Positions 46,018 through 58,965 of a DNA stretch of 64,000 nucleotides are shown here, one piece after another; the first letter of the stretch is position 1; each line of letters opens with the position of its first letter. Source of the DNA: Mytilus californianus (taxonomy: Eukaryota > Mollusca > Bivalvia > Mytilida > Mytilidae); NCBI RefSeq assembly GCF_021869535.1, contig NW_026262712.1:114945640-115009639 (forward strand). Reading direction: 5' to 3'. The notes under the pieces were generated by a model that ran no database searches, was not told where the DNA came from, and saw only the letters and a list, made by a program, of their open reading frames with translations. The position numbers were made by a program, and so were the translations under genes.

Positions 46018-48536
46018 CTAATGAAACCTCCTTGGTGTGAGCAACAATTTCAATTCCTCCCAAATAGCATCCGAATTAAATTGTTCGTCATCCGCCCATT
46101 CTATCAGGTACACATAATTCCAGATATAAGAAAAATTGCGAGGTACATCTGTTATTTTATTGTCCTTTATAAGAACTATTACTGTTTCTAAATTGCTCCT
46201 AATTCTTTCGTATTGAGCACTGTCTATCTCGAATGTACGATCAGGGGATAGTGTATATCCTGGAGTTATTACAAAGATAATGCATCTACTTTCTTTAATG
46301 GCTTCTGCTTCATTATCCGCATGAGAAATCCCAGCAAGGAAATCCCTCTCTCGTATACACATGTTTAATCCCCGTTCCCCCTCCAGTTTTGAGACTAGCG
46401 TTTCTTTGATCCAATAAACCACATTACCTTCGTATGAAATATACACATCGTAAGTGTACTGCCTTTTGATTTTTTGTTCAACTACACAATTTACTATTCC
46501 TTGCAAGGTAAACATGATTTTCCATCGTTTATTATACAACACTAGCAAAATCGTTATTATAAATCCTGTTGACAGTAACGTTGTTGCTACTGTAAGCCAC
46601 ATAGAACTTTCACAATAAGCAAACAGATCGGGGAAAGAGTTATATGCTTCGAATGTATTGCTGTTGCTTCCGTTAGGTAGTACACAGTTATACGAGCGAC
46701 TGTCTAACATCACCTCTGTTGTCTGCAGCCATCTTATCAAGTCAATATTATTACACGAACATTCAAATGCATTTCCTATTAAGAACAGTAACATTGAATG
46801 CATGGTCTGCATCTGATCAAGCCAATTCCTTATTTTTAAATTTATTCCTGATAATAGATTATTTCGAACATCAAGTGTTTTGATTTTAAAATGATTTATC
46901 AACTGTATTGGAATACTTTGCAGTAAATTTTTCGATACATTTAATGGAGATAGATTTTTCATTGGATCTAACAAATTGTCCGAGAAGTACCAAATGTTGT
47001 TTTCTGATATATCAAGGATTTCCACTGAATTCAAGTTTCTGAAAAGGTCTTTCGGATGCGCCTTTATGCCTTCATTTAAATTGCGGTCCTTCCAGACAAC
47101 TGTTTTCAGATTGTTGTGTGTAAATCTACCAAATTCTTGCCAGATAAAGGAATAATCACTTCCACTATCAATAAGTGTTTCCAAATTGGGGGGATGATGC
47201 TGAGAATCTGATTCGAAAAGCATCATCCCTGACGTCAATGTATATGACATGTCAAGATACTTCAAACTACTAGGGACTAGATATATAATGGGTAAGTTAT
47301 TTGTCATCACGTAACTAGCATCAAATTTTTCTACAGATTTTGAAAAATTAAAAATAAAATCGGAAGGATTATCGAAACCTGCTGAAATGGTGTTTTCTTT
47401 AGACACAGGATAGCTTACAACAATATAGGAAATATCCCAAGTCTTCAAACGACTTGCTTGTCGTGTAAAGTTGTTTAGATATTGCAACTGTATTTTATTA
47501 GATATTATGGTAATTCTATTTGCACTTACCGACAGATTTTGTAGACATTCAGGATAACGAAATGTTAATAAAGATCCAGTTTCATAATCAATAATACCGT
47601 TTTGTGACAAATCCAAGTTTTCAACACAAATAGTTCGTAAATACTTTGTCATCTCGGTTGTTAAAATCAAAGAATAAGGAAACTCTTTGCTGTCAATGAC
47701 AACGTCGCTCACGTGATGAAAATTTATAATTGTCATGTTTTCATTTGTATATGGATTAAGCATTAACAGTGCCTGCTTTAAATGCATAAATGTGTCAGAA
47801 AAATCGTCAACTTTCAGCTCTGGAAACGGCAATAGAGTACCTGTTTCAGCACGTACAAAATTCAATCTACAATTTTGCATTATAAGTGTTTCAACACTGG
47901 ACGAGAAAAACTTAAATGTTTCATTGGTTAGGCTTACAACATAGCACAACTGGAATTCTGTCCTATGGAGCCTTTTTAATTGTTTAAATCCTTGTCCAAA
48001 TTTTGGTTTTGGCATTAAGTCAATCGATAAGTTTGTCAATTGATTTAAAACACCCAATGCCTTGTCTGGATACGTAAAAATGGTGGAAAAGTTAATCGGC
48101 TGATCCATGTTCCTCCTGATGTTTAGAATATTTAATTTCCTTAAGGGCACGAACAGATCTATTGTATACACATCAGACAGATCAAAAAAATTATCAGTCA
48201 TTTCCAACGATTGAAGATTTCTAATCCTTTAAATGACGAGTTTGATGTATGATTAATTTTGTTTGAATTCAGATTAAGTTCCAATAAGCTTTTGTAATTG
48301 ACGAATGCATCATTTTTACTAACACCTGTTATGGCGTTCATACTTAGATCCAGTGCATTAATGTTTCGCGGTAAATTTTGAGGAACATGTACTAGTCCCA
48401 TGTTACTACAGTTTGCCGTTATTATCGTACGGTTTCTAATATTTGTCTCTTTTATCTTGCAATTAGATGAACATAAAACCGGTATAAAATAGTAAATGAA
48501 TGAATAAATGAACAATATTTTAACATAAAACTCCAT
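46018..48536 (-). pseudogene. Toll-like receptor (LRR-TM-TIR), single-exon, with a -1 frameshift
   Basis: A transmembrane receptor of the Toll family that senses microbial or endogenous ligands and signals through its TIR domain to MyD88-type adaptors. ATG at 48536 opens a signal peptide (FYVKILFIYSFIYYFIPVLC) and the first LRRs (INALDLSMNAITG, LLELNLNSNKI), ending in a stop at 48198. The frame resumes at 48207 and runs 729 residues: LRRs throughout (for example VEILDISENNIWYFSDN), a Cys-rich LRR C-cap (NAFECSCNNIDLIRWLQ), a membrane helix at residues 537-558, and TIR from residue 586 (YDVYISY, box 2 RERDFLAGISHADN) to the end. One base is missing near 48215-48222 (GGATTAGAAATC). Apart from this the gene looks well kept, so it could be a recent null allele, a sequencing error or a very young pseudogene. 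The single-exon form is common for bivalve TLRs. Confidence 0.85.
46021..46452 (-). other. TIR domain coding segment
   Basis: 144 codons from YDVYISYEG to the C-terminus. Box 1 YDVYISY, box 2 MCIRERDFLAGISHADN (the usual Pro of the BB loop is not present; GIS occupies this place), box 3 region around IWNYVYLIEW. Normal length for a TIR domain. Confidence 0.85.
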
Positions 48537-48879
48537 CGTATGATTGTGTTAAGAATATATAAAACTGTTTACTTAAAGAAAGTTTCTTTTCTCAATTTGT
48601 CACATGAAACATTATCGGAATTCCCTGTCACGAGTTAACACTGTATTCTAGATCAGTTTCATATATTGTTGTAGAAGAGTACAATAAACCGAATGAATCG
48701 GTAAAAAATTTAAGCTACAAACTTACATGAATTTACCATTGAACCTTCCTTGTTCGAATATCTATTTTTGCACTTTATTACAATGTCCTGTAACATTAAT
48801 TATAGCAGATTTGGTTTTAAATTTTATTTGCAGTGAATCGACACGATGGATATTACACTATTGTTATTAATATTAATAT

Positions 48880-49420
48880 TGATATTAATTTCAGGTTAAC
48901 ACCCAACCTAATCTACATAAATAACGTATCTTACTTTATACGTCACAGTCATACCAGGCTCTTTGCTGACGACATTATCATTTACTGACAGATAAAATAT
49001 TTATATCCGAGAGATTACGTAAAAGGGGCAAACAAATTGTAACAAAACTGGCCAATGCAGTTTCAGCCTGACAAATGTAACAAAGAAAACACCTATTAAT
49101 TGCTATAATAATATTCATGATCAGTTTCACATTCTTGTTTCAGTTGGAAATTTATAATATCTTGGAGTAACAATATCATCAAATTTTAAGTGGAAGAAAC
49201 CCATTCAGAATATTACATCTAAAGCAAACAAGTCGTAATCATTTATCAGAAGAAATTACAAAATAAACAAGGTGGCTATTAATGGCAGAGTATACCAAAG
49301 TCTTTTTAGACCAAAAACTGTATACTGTTGCATTGTAAAGATGTGGAAACCTTATTTAAGAAATAATACATGGAAGCCATAGATTTGTTGGACATTTACA
49401 CATAGCCTGGTCCGTGATAT
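48880..49420 (+). mobile_element. LINE reverse-transcriptase C-terminal fragment
   Basis: HTRLFADDIIIY (about 48950, catalytic FADD box) and further on YLGVTISSNFKWKK, NITSKANKS and RVYQSLFRPKL. Frames are broken. It lies directly upstream of the TLR 5' end, in divergent orientation. Confidence 0.75.
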
Positions 49421-49979
49421 TCGAATTTTATCCTGACATGTCGTAAATAAGGAGTGAGCCGCCATGTAAACGTGCTGAAATCCACAAATAATGCAAAAGA
49501 ATAGAAAATAAAACAACACCTACCACAAAACTCAATTTGAATGCGATATTATCCGAACTAAGGGCGTATACGTAACGAAAAACCTTCAGCTTGAGAGTTT
49601 CTATTCGTATGACGTCATGTAATGACATGACGTTAATGCGCCAAGATCATTCACGAAATTTGACGGAATTTTATTTTATTTGGATTTTATACATTTTTTA
49701 AGCTCTTGTGCATTAATTCTTTTTATAATGCATTAGAATAGGAATAACGGTTCTGTAGTTTCTTTTTCAATTTCAATTTGAACACAACAAAATCGACATA
49801 GTGTTTGCACATGGGTTACGATACATGGGTATTTACGTGGGAGGTATATAGTAACAGACATCAATATGTAATCTCTGAGCCTGCTCTCAATATAGATATA
49901 TCGAGAATTTTATCACGCTGCTATTTACAAAGCGAGAGAAACACGTCATAATAGAATTACAAATAGAACATCCAGTGTC

Positions 49980-50450
49980 ACAAACATGCTATACAAAAAA
50001 GTTTATCGACAGGTTGTAGGTATTCCTATGGTCACTAATTGCGCCCATTTAATAGCAGACTTGTTTTTGTACTGTTATGAATCACAGTTTGTGACCAAAC
50101 TCAGTAAAGACCTGTCTATATTGCATAATTCAACAACACTTACCGTTATCTTGATGATATTTGTTCGTTAAATGATCAAAAATTTTCTAAATATACTACC
50201 GAAATTTACCCAAAGGAACTGACTTTAAATAAATCAAATGTAAACGGTAATAACTGTCCTTTCCTAGATTTAGATATTTCAGTTTTACACGCGAAACTCC
50301 ACACTAAAATTTACGACAAAAGGGACGACTTTTCGTTTCCTATTGTTAATTTTCCTTTTTTGGATGGTGATGTTCCTTTGGCAACATCTTACGGTGTTTA
50401 TATATCACAACTCGTTCGCTATGCCAGTGTCTGTTTTGGATTTTAATGAA
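49980..50450 (+). mobile_element. Retroelement reverse-transcriptase fragment, diverged subfamily
   Basis: YRQVVGIPMVTNCAHLIADL, then in other frames CPFLDLDISV, IYDKRDDFSFPIVNFPF and YGVYISQLVRYASVC. The GIPMGT box reads GIPMVT. Related to the other YIDD-type copies but less similar. Confidence 0.7.
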
Positions 50451-50559
50451 CGTAATATTTGTATTAACACAGTGCAGTAGGTACATGTAAGTTAAAAAAA
50501 ATCTACTTTTTTCTCGACCGAATTGAAAAGCATAGGGGGCCTCCAAATTCATAATTAGG

Positions 50560-51200
50560 GTGTTTTCTGATCATTCAGCTGTCGTATGGTCAGTTGTTAA
50601 AAATCTATTGTAGCGGGATGGGACTAGAGTTCGCTTGGAATTCTAGTCGTAACCTGCTGTATTAAAAAAATAAATGTTAGCTATTCGACCACCCGAGTGA
50701 CCAGAAATGCACAGTGCGAGTGCTTTTTATCAACTCGGGCCCTACTGCGCACCGCGAGGTGTATAATTTTTTCCGCTATATAGTCAATTGGCCCGCTTTC
50801 GGGCCACAACATACTTCCCTATTTCTACCAGTGGTATGTGTACAGGTTCCCAACTGGTCAACGATTACTCCTAGTTTTCTTTTACAACCTCTGGTATGCA
50901 TTTAGTATAATAAAAAGTCGTTATTAAAAAAAAATTATGAGACGGATTCGGGTCAGTTGAATACTGTTTGCGACCCGAATTCGAGAAAAACATTTTTTTT
51001 ACATTGTTTGAACTCCACCTGGTCTAGATTGACTCCTAGTATGCTAATATGAACTCCTTTTTACTTTAATAATCATATGGAGTCTTATTTAAGAAAACAA
51101 ATATTACGCGTTCCGGATTGAGTCCGAGATCGGCCCGAATCCAGTCCGATTTTTGCCGACTAGAACCTCTCCTGCTTTACATGCTTACTCCGCAATGTAA
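50560..51200. other. Unidentified repeat-like region, GC-richer than its surroundings
   Basis: Two loosely similar halves share ACTCCTAGT and CTGGTC words (about 50850 and 51020), and phrases such as CGACCCGAATTCGAG / GTCCGAGATCGGCCCGAATC recur. No coding frame. Possibly a decayed transposon. Confidence 0.3.
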
Positions 51201-51354
51201 ATCCACATCCATGCAAAACGTCACAAGGACAAAATCGGTTAAGTTACAAATTAGTCGACTATCCTTGTATCTGTAAATCTAAGATTCCGAAAGCTATTTG
51301 ATACAGAGATATATCGTATTGGTCAGCTATTTCGTGATGATGACCGTAACTCTA

Positions 51355-51620
51355 ACCATTAAACCAGGTTCAACCCACCATTTTTTCTTAAAATGTCCTG
51401 TACTAAGTCAGGAATATGGCAGTTGTTATCAAATAGTCCGTTTCGTTGTATGTTGGCGTTTGTTGTTGTAGCAGTTCAGTGTTATGTTGTTCCGTTGTTT
51501 TACTCGTATATCTTATAGTTGATGTGTTTCCCTGGGTTTTGGTTTGTGACCCGGATTTGTTTCAGTTAAATCGATTTATGACTATTGAACAGCGGTATAC
51601 TACTGTTGCCTTTATTTAAG
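51355..51620 (+). repeat. Short-repeat family C copy
   Basis: AGGTTCAACCCACCATTTTT through GACTATTGAACAGCGGTATA; about the same extent as 19520-19760. Confidence 0.7.
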
Positions 51621-52199
51621 TATTTTCGATTTCAGTCATTCATCCTAATAATTATGTAGGAGCAGTCAAGTTTTAAGGCAGACGTAACTGTATCTGCTTA
51701 AATAAGACTCAATATCAAGCTGTGAGATAAATATGTTCAACATAGTAATCAAACTTTGAATTAAGCAAATGGACAGAGAATATGAGTGAATTGCAACTAA
51801 CACATCTTTTGATTTATTATGCCGATACATGGAACTTTTTTTCAGACCGCCCCTAGAATTTGAAGTCACATAATAACTCTGAAGCCTGACTTTGATTGCT
51901 GATACAATGGATGTTTATAATTTCGAAAAAAGGTTTCGTGGAGTATTTGGAAAACACAGCAATAAATGATGTTTGTAAAGACACTAATTTCAAAATTCAG
52001 AACGTTGAGAGAAGATCCAGTTTGTCATCTTTAACCCAAATTCCAAATGACCATGACACAGAACTATTATTGTTCATATTTCATCATTGGTAATTGTCGT
52101 AGGAGTTTATTTGAGTTTTTCAGTAGATTGTCAATTTATGATTCTTTTATCATGACGTATATATAATGTGATCTACAAACACATCACATGATGTATAGG

Positions 52200-52360
52200 A
52201 CTTTGCCTGAAAGGACAACACAGGAAATGCTTGTACCAAGTCATGAATATGACATTTGTTTTCCATTCGTTTGATGTGTTTGAGCTTTTGATTTTGACAT
52301 TTGATAAAGGACTTTCCGTTTAGAATATTCTGTATTTTTGCTATTTTACTTTTTAATGGA
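52200..52360 (+). repeat. Short-repeat family F copy
   Basis: CTTGTACCAAGTCATGAATA, GTTTGATGTGTTTGAGCTTT and AAGGACTTTCCGTTTAGAAT match, in reverse complement, the 63740-63920 sequence. Confidence 0.6.
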
Positions 52361-53473
52361 GGTAGGACAGGAGTTAAGCACTATTTGGGTCTTTTAAGAT
52401 AGGTATATTATGATGATTTATAAAACCATTCACTGTTGTAATTGTAATTTGTATCAACGCCATCATATGATTCGTATATTTGGAAAGAGTATCTACTTCA
52501 TCTGTTTCGCGTTTATCCTATCGACTATGGCTTCCATGTTGCAACATTACCAAAAAAAAAAAACGTAAATACCTGCTCTTGAAATGTGTTTACTTGTAAG
52601 ACGTATACGTATAAACACATAAAGACGCATTTGTATTCTATCTTTTTCTACCTCATAAATATGATGTTCCGAAAAAGCAAGCGAACATTTTTGTTTTTGG
52701 TTTTGGCTACTGGACTAAAGAACAATTATACTTTTACAATAAGGAGACGTAGTATGATTGCAAATGAGACAACTACAGGCGAAAGACCAGATGACATTGA
52801 TAAAACACATGCACGAAAAATAAATATACACTGTTTTAAGTACTTTAACATAATAGATACTTTATTAGGTCCTTTAGTCTTGCCTTTTTTGTTTGTTTGA
52901 ATTTTATGAAAAACTTAGATACTACACTTTGTGTATTGAACCAAGAGAAGCATTGTCGTGTATTTGTCAACATGTAGTGTCAATATAAGAATAGACAATG
53001 AAAAAAGAAATGCACAGTTAACTTTTCAATTGATAGTGTATCGTTAAGTGACAATAATGCACATTCAGGATAAAATGAAAAATACTTGATAATTGAAAAT
53101 AAAAGCGTAACCCATTATCACACGTCGTATCGTTATGCGTCGGTAGTTCACCGAATTTCAAATCTCGTCAATATCTTAATCTGTTTCAAATCGCTAATTC
53201 TTAAAAAAAAATCATGTTAGCTGACGACCTGTTGCATATTTGGAAAAAATCTAAATAATTTCTAATTTCTAATTTCTAATTTGCTAGTCAAGTTATTCCT
53301 AAATTTAGCTAATTCAAATAATCACGAATGTATCTCAACGATATGCTCTAGCTTAACGATTAAGGGGATTTTTGAAGAGGGAACTTATTTCGATTCTCAT
53401 CTTACGGCTCATTATAACATAAATAACAAAGTTTGAAGGACATCCAATCAGGTTTAAAAAATTCATACTTCCA

Positions 53474-54064
53474 TTAAAAATGAGAAAAGAATATTTGCGC
53501 TTGCTTATCTACGGAACATGCAGAATCGTAATTTATGATATCAAAAACAAAATGCCTAGGGAAACCTATAGTACAGGAAAACAAGAAACATTCAACACAG
53601 CACATAGTGCCTTTTTTGTTTGTCAGATGGCATTTTGTCCAAATAGGAAACTTAATTACCACAACTTTCTGTATGCCGAACCACGTTGTGATGACGACGA
53701 ATAATGTGTGGAATGTCAAAGACAACAATGACAAATGTGTTGCAATGAGACAGTATGGGTATGGTAAATAGCACAAATATGCATTATCATCGCTGTGGAA
53801 ACTGCAAACATATTGTGACTGAAACAATGGTTCAAGACTTTAGGTTAACATTTCTGTAAGAAAATCCGCTAAGACTAGGCCTTGCATAAGTATCGTACAA
53901 GGGGACAGTAAGTTTCTTCGAAACAAGATACAAAACACACAGCTGTTAAGTAGCATTGATACATAAGTTATAGCACATCTGACAATATACGTATCCAATA
54001 AATACTTGTCTTTATCGACAAAGAATCCATATCTTACCCAATTCATTTCTAGGTATTCTACCAA
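53474..54064 (-). pseudogene. Rhodopsin-type GPCR fragment (TM1-TM4) with an in-frame stop
   Basis: On the minus strand a frame from 54064 encodes a TM1 with LLNSCVFCILFRRNLLSP and a TM2 with ILMQGLVLADFLT (conserved Asp of class A receptors), then TAA at 53842-53840 where family logic expects Tyr. The same frame continues with SLEPLFQSQYVCSFHSDD, YCLIATHLSLLSLTFHT (TM3 with the disulphide Cys), ITTWFGIQKVVVIKFPIWTK (GIQ in the DRY position) and SCTIGFPRHF (TM4), and stops at 53474. TM5-TM7 are not found. This resembles the peptide-receptor-like GPCRs expanded in molluscs; ligand unknown. Confidence 0.65.
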
Positions 54065-54789
54065 ATTTCAAATAATTGATAAGCGGGTAAAAATCATTTT
54101 GTAATGCTGTAGTATCCTTGTGCTAACATCCTTTTCTTTAATCAATAATATTGTTTTTCAAAGACTAGTTTGGAAAACACACTGATATATTCTGCAAAAC
54201 TCCTTAGTTTTCTTTGTAAATTGTTTTAATGTACAAACGTATTGAAATATTGTATCCAGCATTTAAAACATGAATATTTCAAAATGTGACTGCTCCCAGA
54301 GTAAAACTATCATTTGAAACTTAAAATGTGCATTTATGATAGTATTCCGAATCAATTCTAATAAGGTCAGTTTGTTTTATCATAATCTATATGGAAGCTT
54401 TTTTCATGGTTACTTTTGAAACTGTTTACATTGTTACAGGATATAAAAACATGACAGTAAACCAATTGTTATACAAATCAGGGGAAAACACTATATATTA
54501 AACGTTTTATTTGATTTTAATATCAAGTTCATTACACGTGCTATAGAGCTTAACAGCAGAACTAAACAATGAATCATCGGAAATGCGAGGGAAAATTTAA
54601 TTACTTTGATTTAAAACGATTGTATCAGAAGACAAAGCTGGTGGAAAATTGTTTCATTGGCAATCATACCACTTCCTTGTTATTATATTGATTGACTATT
54701 TGTTTTCATTGATGTAGAATAAAACAATCGGTTAAATTGTCAGAGGTACTAAACATGGGAAATATATTAGAGAAAATTATTCAGTTTTT

Positions 54790-55070
54790 ACGCTATAAAA
54801 TAATATAAAACCAAATTCATTTTCTAATTTTCTGCAAAATAATCTGTTTATAAAATAATAAATTATATGAATTACATACATTTGTAAATACATAAATATA
54901 TGTACTTTTTTTCAATTTCAGTAACCACTTAACTGTACGAGACAGTAAGAGAGAGAAGAAAGATACAAAAGGGATACTCAAACTCATAAGTCGAAAATAA
55001 ACTGACAATGCCTGTCAAAAAAGGACAAAGACCAAAGACAAACAACAGTATACATAACACAACAAAGAAA
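54790..55070 (-). repeat. Family E retroelement tail fragment
   Basis: Minus strand TTTCGACTTATGAGTTTGAG and TATCCCTTTTGTATCTTTC match the tails at 8015-8335 and 37615-37885. Confidence 0.55.
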
Positions 55071-55599
55071 ACTAAATATAAAGACCTAAGATTACTTTAT
55101 GCTTTGCTGAAATTTCTAAACGTTTGATATGTTGTGCTAGCATTATTTATGAAATACAATCAACTATTTAGTTAAACCCATATCGTATTATTAGCTATAC
55201 AATAACACTAAAATAAAACTTTGTAAACTAGCTCAAATTAGAAAATCAAAAGCCTGATTTTTTTCATAAACAATCAACAACGGTGTTATCTCTTATTATG
55301 TATGCAAAAAGAATTTAACAAGTAAAATAAGTACGCGTGATTTCGGAATCAAATTTCCAAAAGGAATGCATTGAACCATATAATAGACTACATACTAAGT
55401 CTATGTCAATAATTTTTGAAATTTATTGTCAAATCTATCGAATGTTATTCCTATTTAAGTAATAGATAAGGATAAACGAAGATGTAGAGTATCCGATATA
55501 CATTTCGTGTAACTTTGTGTTGAATAGTTTTTGTAAAGAGTAGGCGTGGTTTATATGATATTGAAACAGAGATTATAAGATACCAAGAGGCAATCAAAA

Positions 55600-55720
55600 A
55601 CCATTAGTCGATGAAAAATGAAGTCAACCATAAACCAGGGGTGATATTAGGTGCACAAAACGGGTAGGCAAGATCCTGCTCCACATGTTCGTGATGGTCA
55701 TGTAGACTCATCAAGTTGGG
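55600..55720 (-). repeat. Family E tail fragment
   Basis: Minus strand ACATGTGGAGCAGGATCTTG, GTGCACCTAATATCACCCC; diverged from the 37.6-kb tail. Confidence 0.5.
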
Positions 55721-57120
55721 CGTGAATAACTCTGAGTAGGGTTCTATAATGGTTTATTATAGTGAATCTCGAATAAATACCCTGTAATATATAAAACACA
55801 CAATAAGACACAATACACACGTTATAAGAACGATACATCTAATTATCTCCGTATCAATAAAATCAAATATAAATTATCCAAGTAGTTAACTTCAGTTCGA
55901 AACATATCAAAATTAATAAAATACGTGTTACTACAAATCATAAGAATCTGTACCAAAGTCTATATGCGGTAACTGACCAAAATGCAATATTACAGATATC
56001 AGTAACACCTTGTGTCAATGATCATTATTTAAAGTTATCAATTCTAATACACTATAAATTCTATTTAGAGATAATCGTAAACTAAACAATAACACATTAC
56101 ATAATAAAGATAAAAAAAAAACCACACATATCAAACAAATGGAAAAAAAATAACACATTACAAGGCAAGACACAAATGAATTAAAACACATTAGTACAAA
56201 TAGACAACACGTAAATAAATAAACATGTAAACACAGAACACAGCTTACCGTGTACATATACAGGGGCTGATCAGTGCTCCTCTATAAAGTTACTGTACGT
56301 CTATATACTTCACATACTGGAATCTGAATATTAAGAAATATTGACTTCATAAGTCTCAATGTCAAAAAAAGGATATAATCTAGTTTAACTAAATGCAAGA
56401 CAATATTCTATGCTGGAATCTAATAACAGCCAAATATGAAAAATAATATAATAACTGTAATATTCTTTCTGTCTTGCAAATACCTACTTAAAGTAAAGAT
56501 ATGAACTCTTTCATACTCATGGGAATCAAAGTGGACTGTCATACACATTTTCATAACACATTCCTATCTTTCATACCAAAATAAAAATATAAGAAATACA
56601 TGCATCAAATACTAATGTAAAGAATATAACTGACCTGAATACAAAGAATGGTTTCCAGAATAAGAAGAATAAATATATAAATATCACAATAAAGTGTCAG
56701 TGTTCTATATCTCTGTGAAGAATTTGAAAAGAGTGCCTCAATATCAAATCAGTTCACAGAGTAACCAACGGGAATAAAGAAATAGAAAACCCAGGATGTA
56801 AATACCTAAGTGAATAGAAAATCAAAGTAATTTGTCATACTGTATACTCTGTCAGAGTCAGTCAATAAGTCAATGCCTGAACAAATATATACAAATACTA
56901 TTTATTAAAATAAATAATCAATTCAAGCTGTACTGCAGTCATATAAGTATAAACTCGGTGATAAATTTAACTCAGAAGGTTACATTCGAGGAACATTAGA
57001 CGGAATTGTGGTAACGACAATTGGAACATATCCTTCGCCATATGTGAATAAGATATCTTATATTAGTCAATTCGTATTTGCGTCCGTAAAATATTCGATG
57101 GGAATACTCATTTTAATAAA
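55721..57120. other. No gene seen
   Basis: AT-rich, with stops in all frames and no repeat family that I recognise. A small repeat end (AATGAGACAACAACCCACCA) lies at about 57148. Confidence 0.4.
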
Positions 57121-58479
57121 TCCATTAGCAAACGTGGTATAATAGACAATGAGACAACAACCCACCAAAAAACCAGATATGTTCATGGCAGGCGATGCAT
57201 GCACAGCTGGCGACGCAAACCCTGTCGACTCAACTGATCTCGCAGCTTTTGGAGGTACTGCGATTCTTTCAGTTTTTGTGTGTTACCTTAATGTGTCTCT
57301 TGCCAATCGCAATCGATAAACTAGATTTGAACATTAGTAAACTACTTTGTCTTATTTCGTCAGTTGATAAAACATGTAATCATTTGTTGTGTCTAGGGAA
57401 ATATTTCTATGCAGGCTTAGAAAATGGACATTAATATTACCAACAACAGGAAAACAATGAACGATTAAAATCAAAATAATTGAAATAATCAATGACACAA
57501 GTTGTAGACCATTTTCATAATCTGTTTTTGATGACGCCAATTAGGGTTCGTACATTTATATTTATATTCATTATTCGTAATCGCTGCTATTCTTAATCGC
57601 TGCTAGGCAAGTCTTACTTTATTTGAACTTTGATGAATAGTTGTCTCATTGACAATCATACCTCATCTCCTTGTTTTTATATTAGTCAAGAGGATATTTG
57701 CCTAGTAGCCAATGCTTCGGTTTACTATGGCTTATATGGTAAAATTTAACTGTAAATTTCTAGAAATAAGAAATTATAAATTTGAAACAGTGTCAAAGCT
57801 TAGGTCTATATATACTTTCAAGTAGAATTGTCCTCATATAGACCTCAGAAGATCTTGGCTGTTCTTTTTCACCACTTTTTATTTTAAGGATCTCATACTT
57901 GATTTTAATATTCTATTCTTTATTTTTTTAGCTTTTCTTGTTAGAAGTTATTGCTTGACATACGTGTTGTACGCAAGGGAATTTCATTTATAGAATCCAG
58001 TTTTATGTATCCGTACGCATATCTTTGTTAATGTCTTTTGTTAGATGTGAATTTTATCTTATAAGGAATCTTGCATTTTATATGAAGATAGTGTTATTTA
58101 TCAATGGATAAAGTATTTTGACTTTAATTTTAATGTTTTCCTTATTGTATTGTCTTGCCAATAATCAATGAATATGAATTAGAGGAGATGTGGGATAAAC
58201 GTCATGAAAAAATGCAAATCAAAAACAGAAGTTCACATAAAAACGAAGAATCATCTTGATCCTTAACATATACTTAAAAGTTTTGTTAATGCTTTTTATT
58301 GTTAATGAACTTGTTTACTGTTACACTACTTCAATATCCAATGCAATTAAAAAAAACTTTTCACTGAGAACAACCACGGAACTGAGGTTACTCATTCCGA
58401 TTGCCTTGACTCTGCATTTGGCTATATGTTTTCTGTATTTTATTAAATATTCAAATTTCTTTATTTTTAATTAAAAAAA

Positions 58480-58800
58480 ACCTTAATGTCGAACCCACTC
58501 GAATCGGTTGGATATTGAATATAGATTTACAAATATCAAAGTGGCTGGTAACTTCACATACATCATGTACATAGACATTATATAACATACTATTTTACGC
58601 ACGATTACCAGTCTTTAAGGTCCAGCCATTATCATTAACTGTGTTTTTTTTTCTTTGTTTTATTTTCAAAAAATATTCAAATTGTATTACTTTTAAGTAA
58701 AATGATCTTAATATCGAGCTCACTTGAGCCGGTTAGATATTGGAAGTCTTTTAATGAATATCTGACCGCTATCTTCACATATATAATATTGAATATTTTT
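58480..58800. repeat. Diverged tandem duplication, about 220-bp spacing
   Basis: CCTTAATGTCGAACCCACTC...GGTTGGATATTGAA (58482) and TCTTAATATCGAGCTCACTT...GGTTAGATATTGGA (58705) are related; both are followed by TATCAAA/TATCTGA and CTTCACATA words. Confidence 0.5.
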
Positions 58801-58965
58801 TAATTACACCACAAGAACAATAGCTACCATAATAACCAATCTGTTTTCCCGTCTTCTCTGCTCCACCATCCGAGTCCGAAATGTATTAGTCGCTTATTTT
58901 TAGGTAAAAAAAAGTTTTAGACAGTAGCAAGATAATGCAACAACATAAAACAAGGATATGAAAAT

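Noticed and set aside
51896..52093. 65-codon frame with a Ser-rich end
   Set aside because: It looks somewhat like a receptor cytoplasmic tail, but no homologous block could be named and the GPCR remnants nearby are on the other strand.
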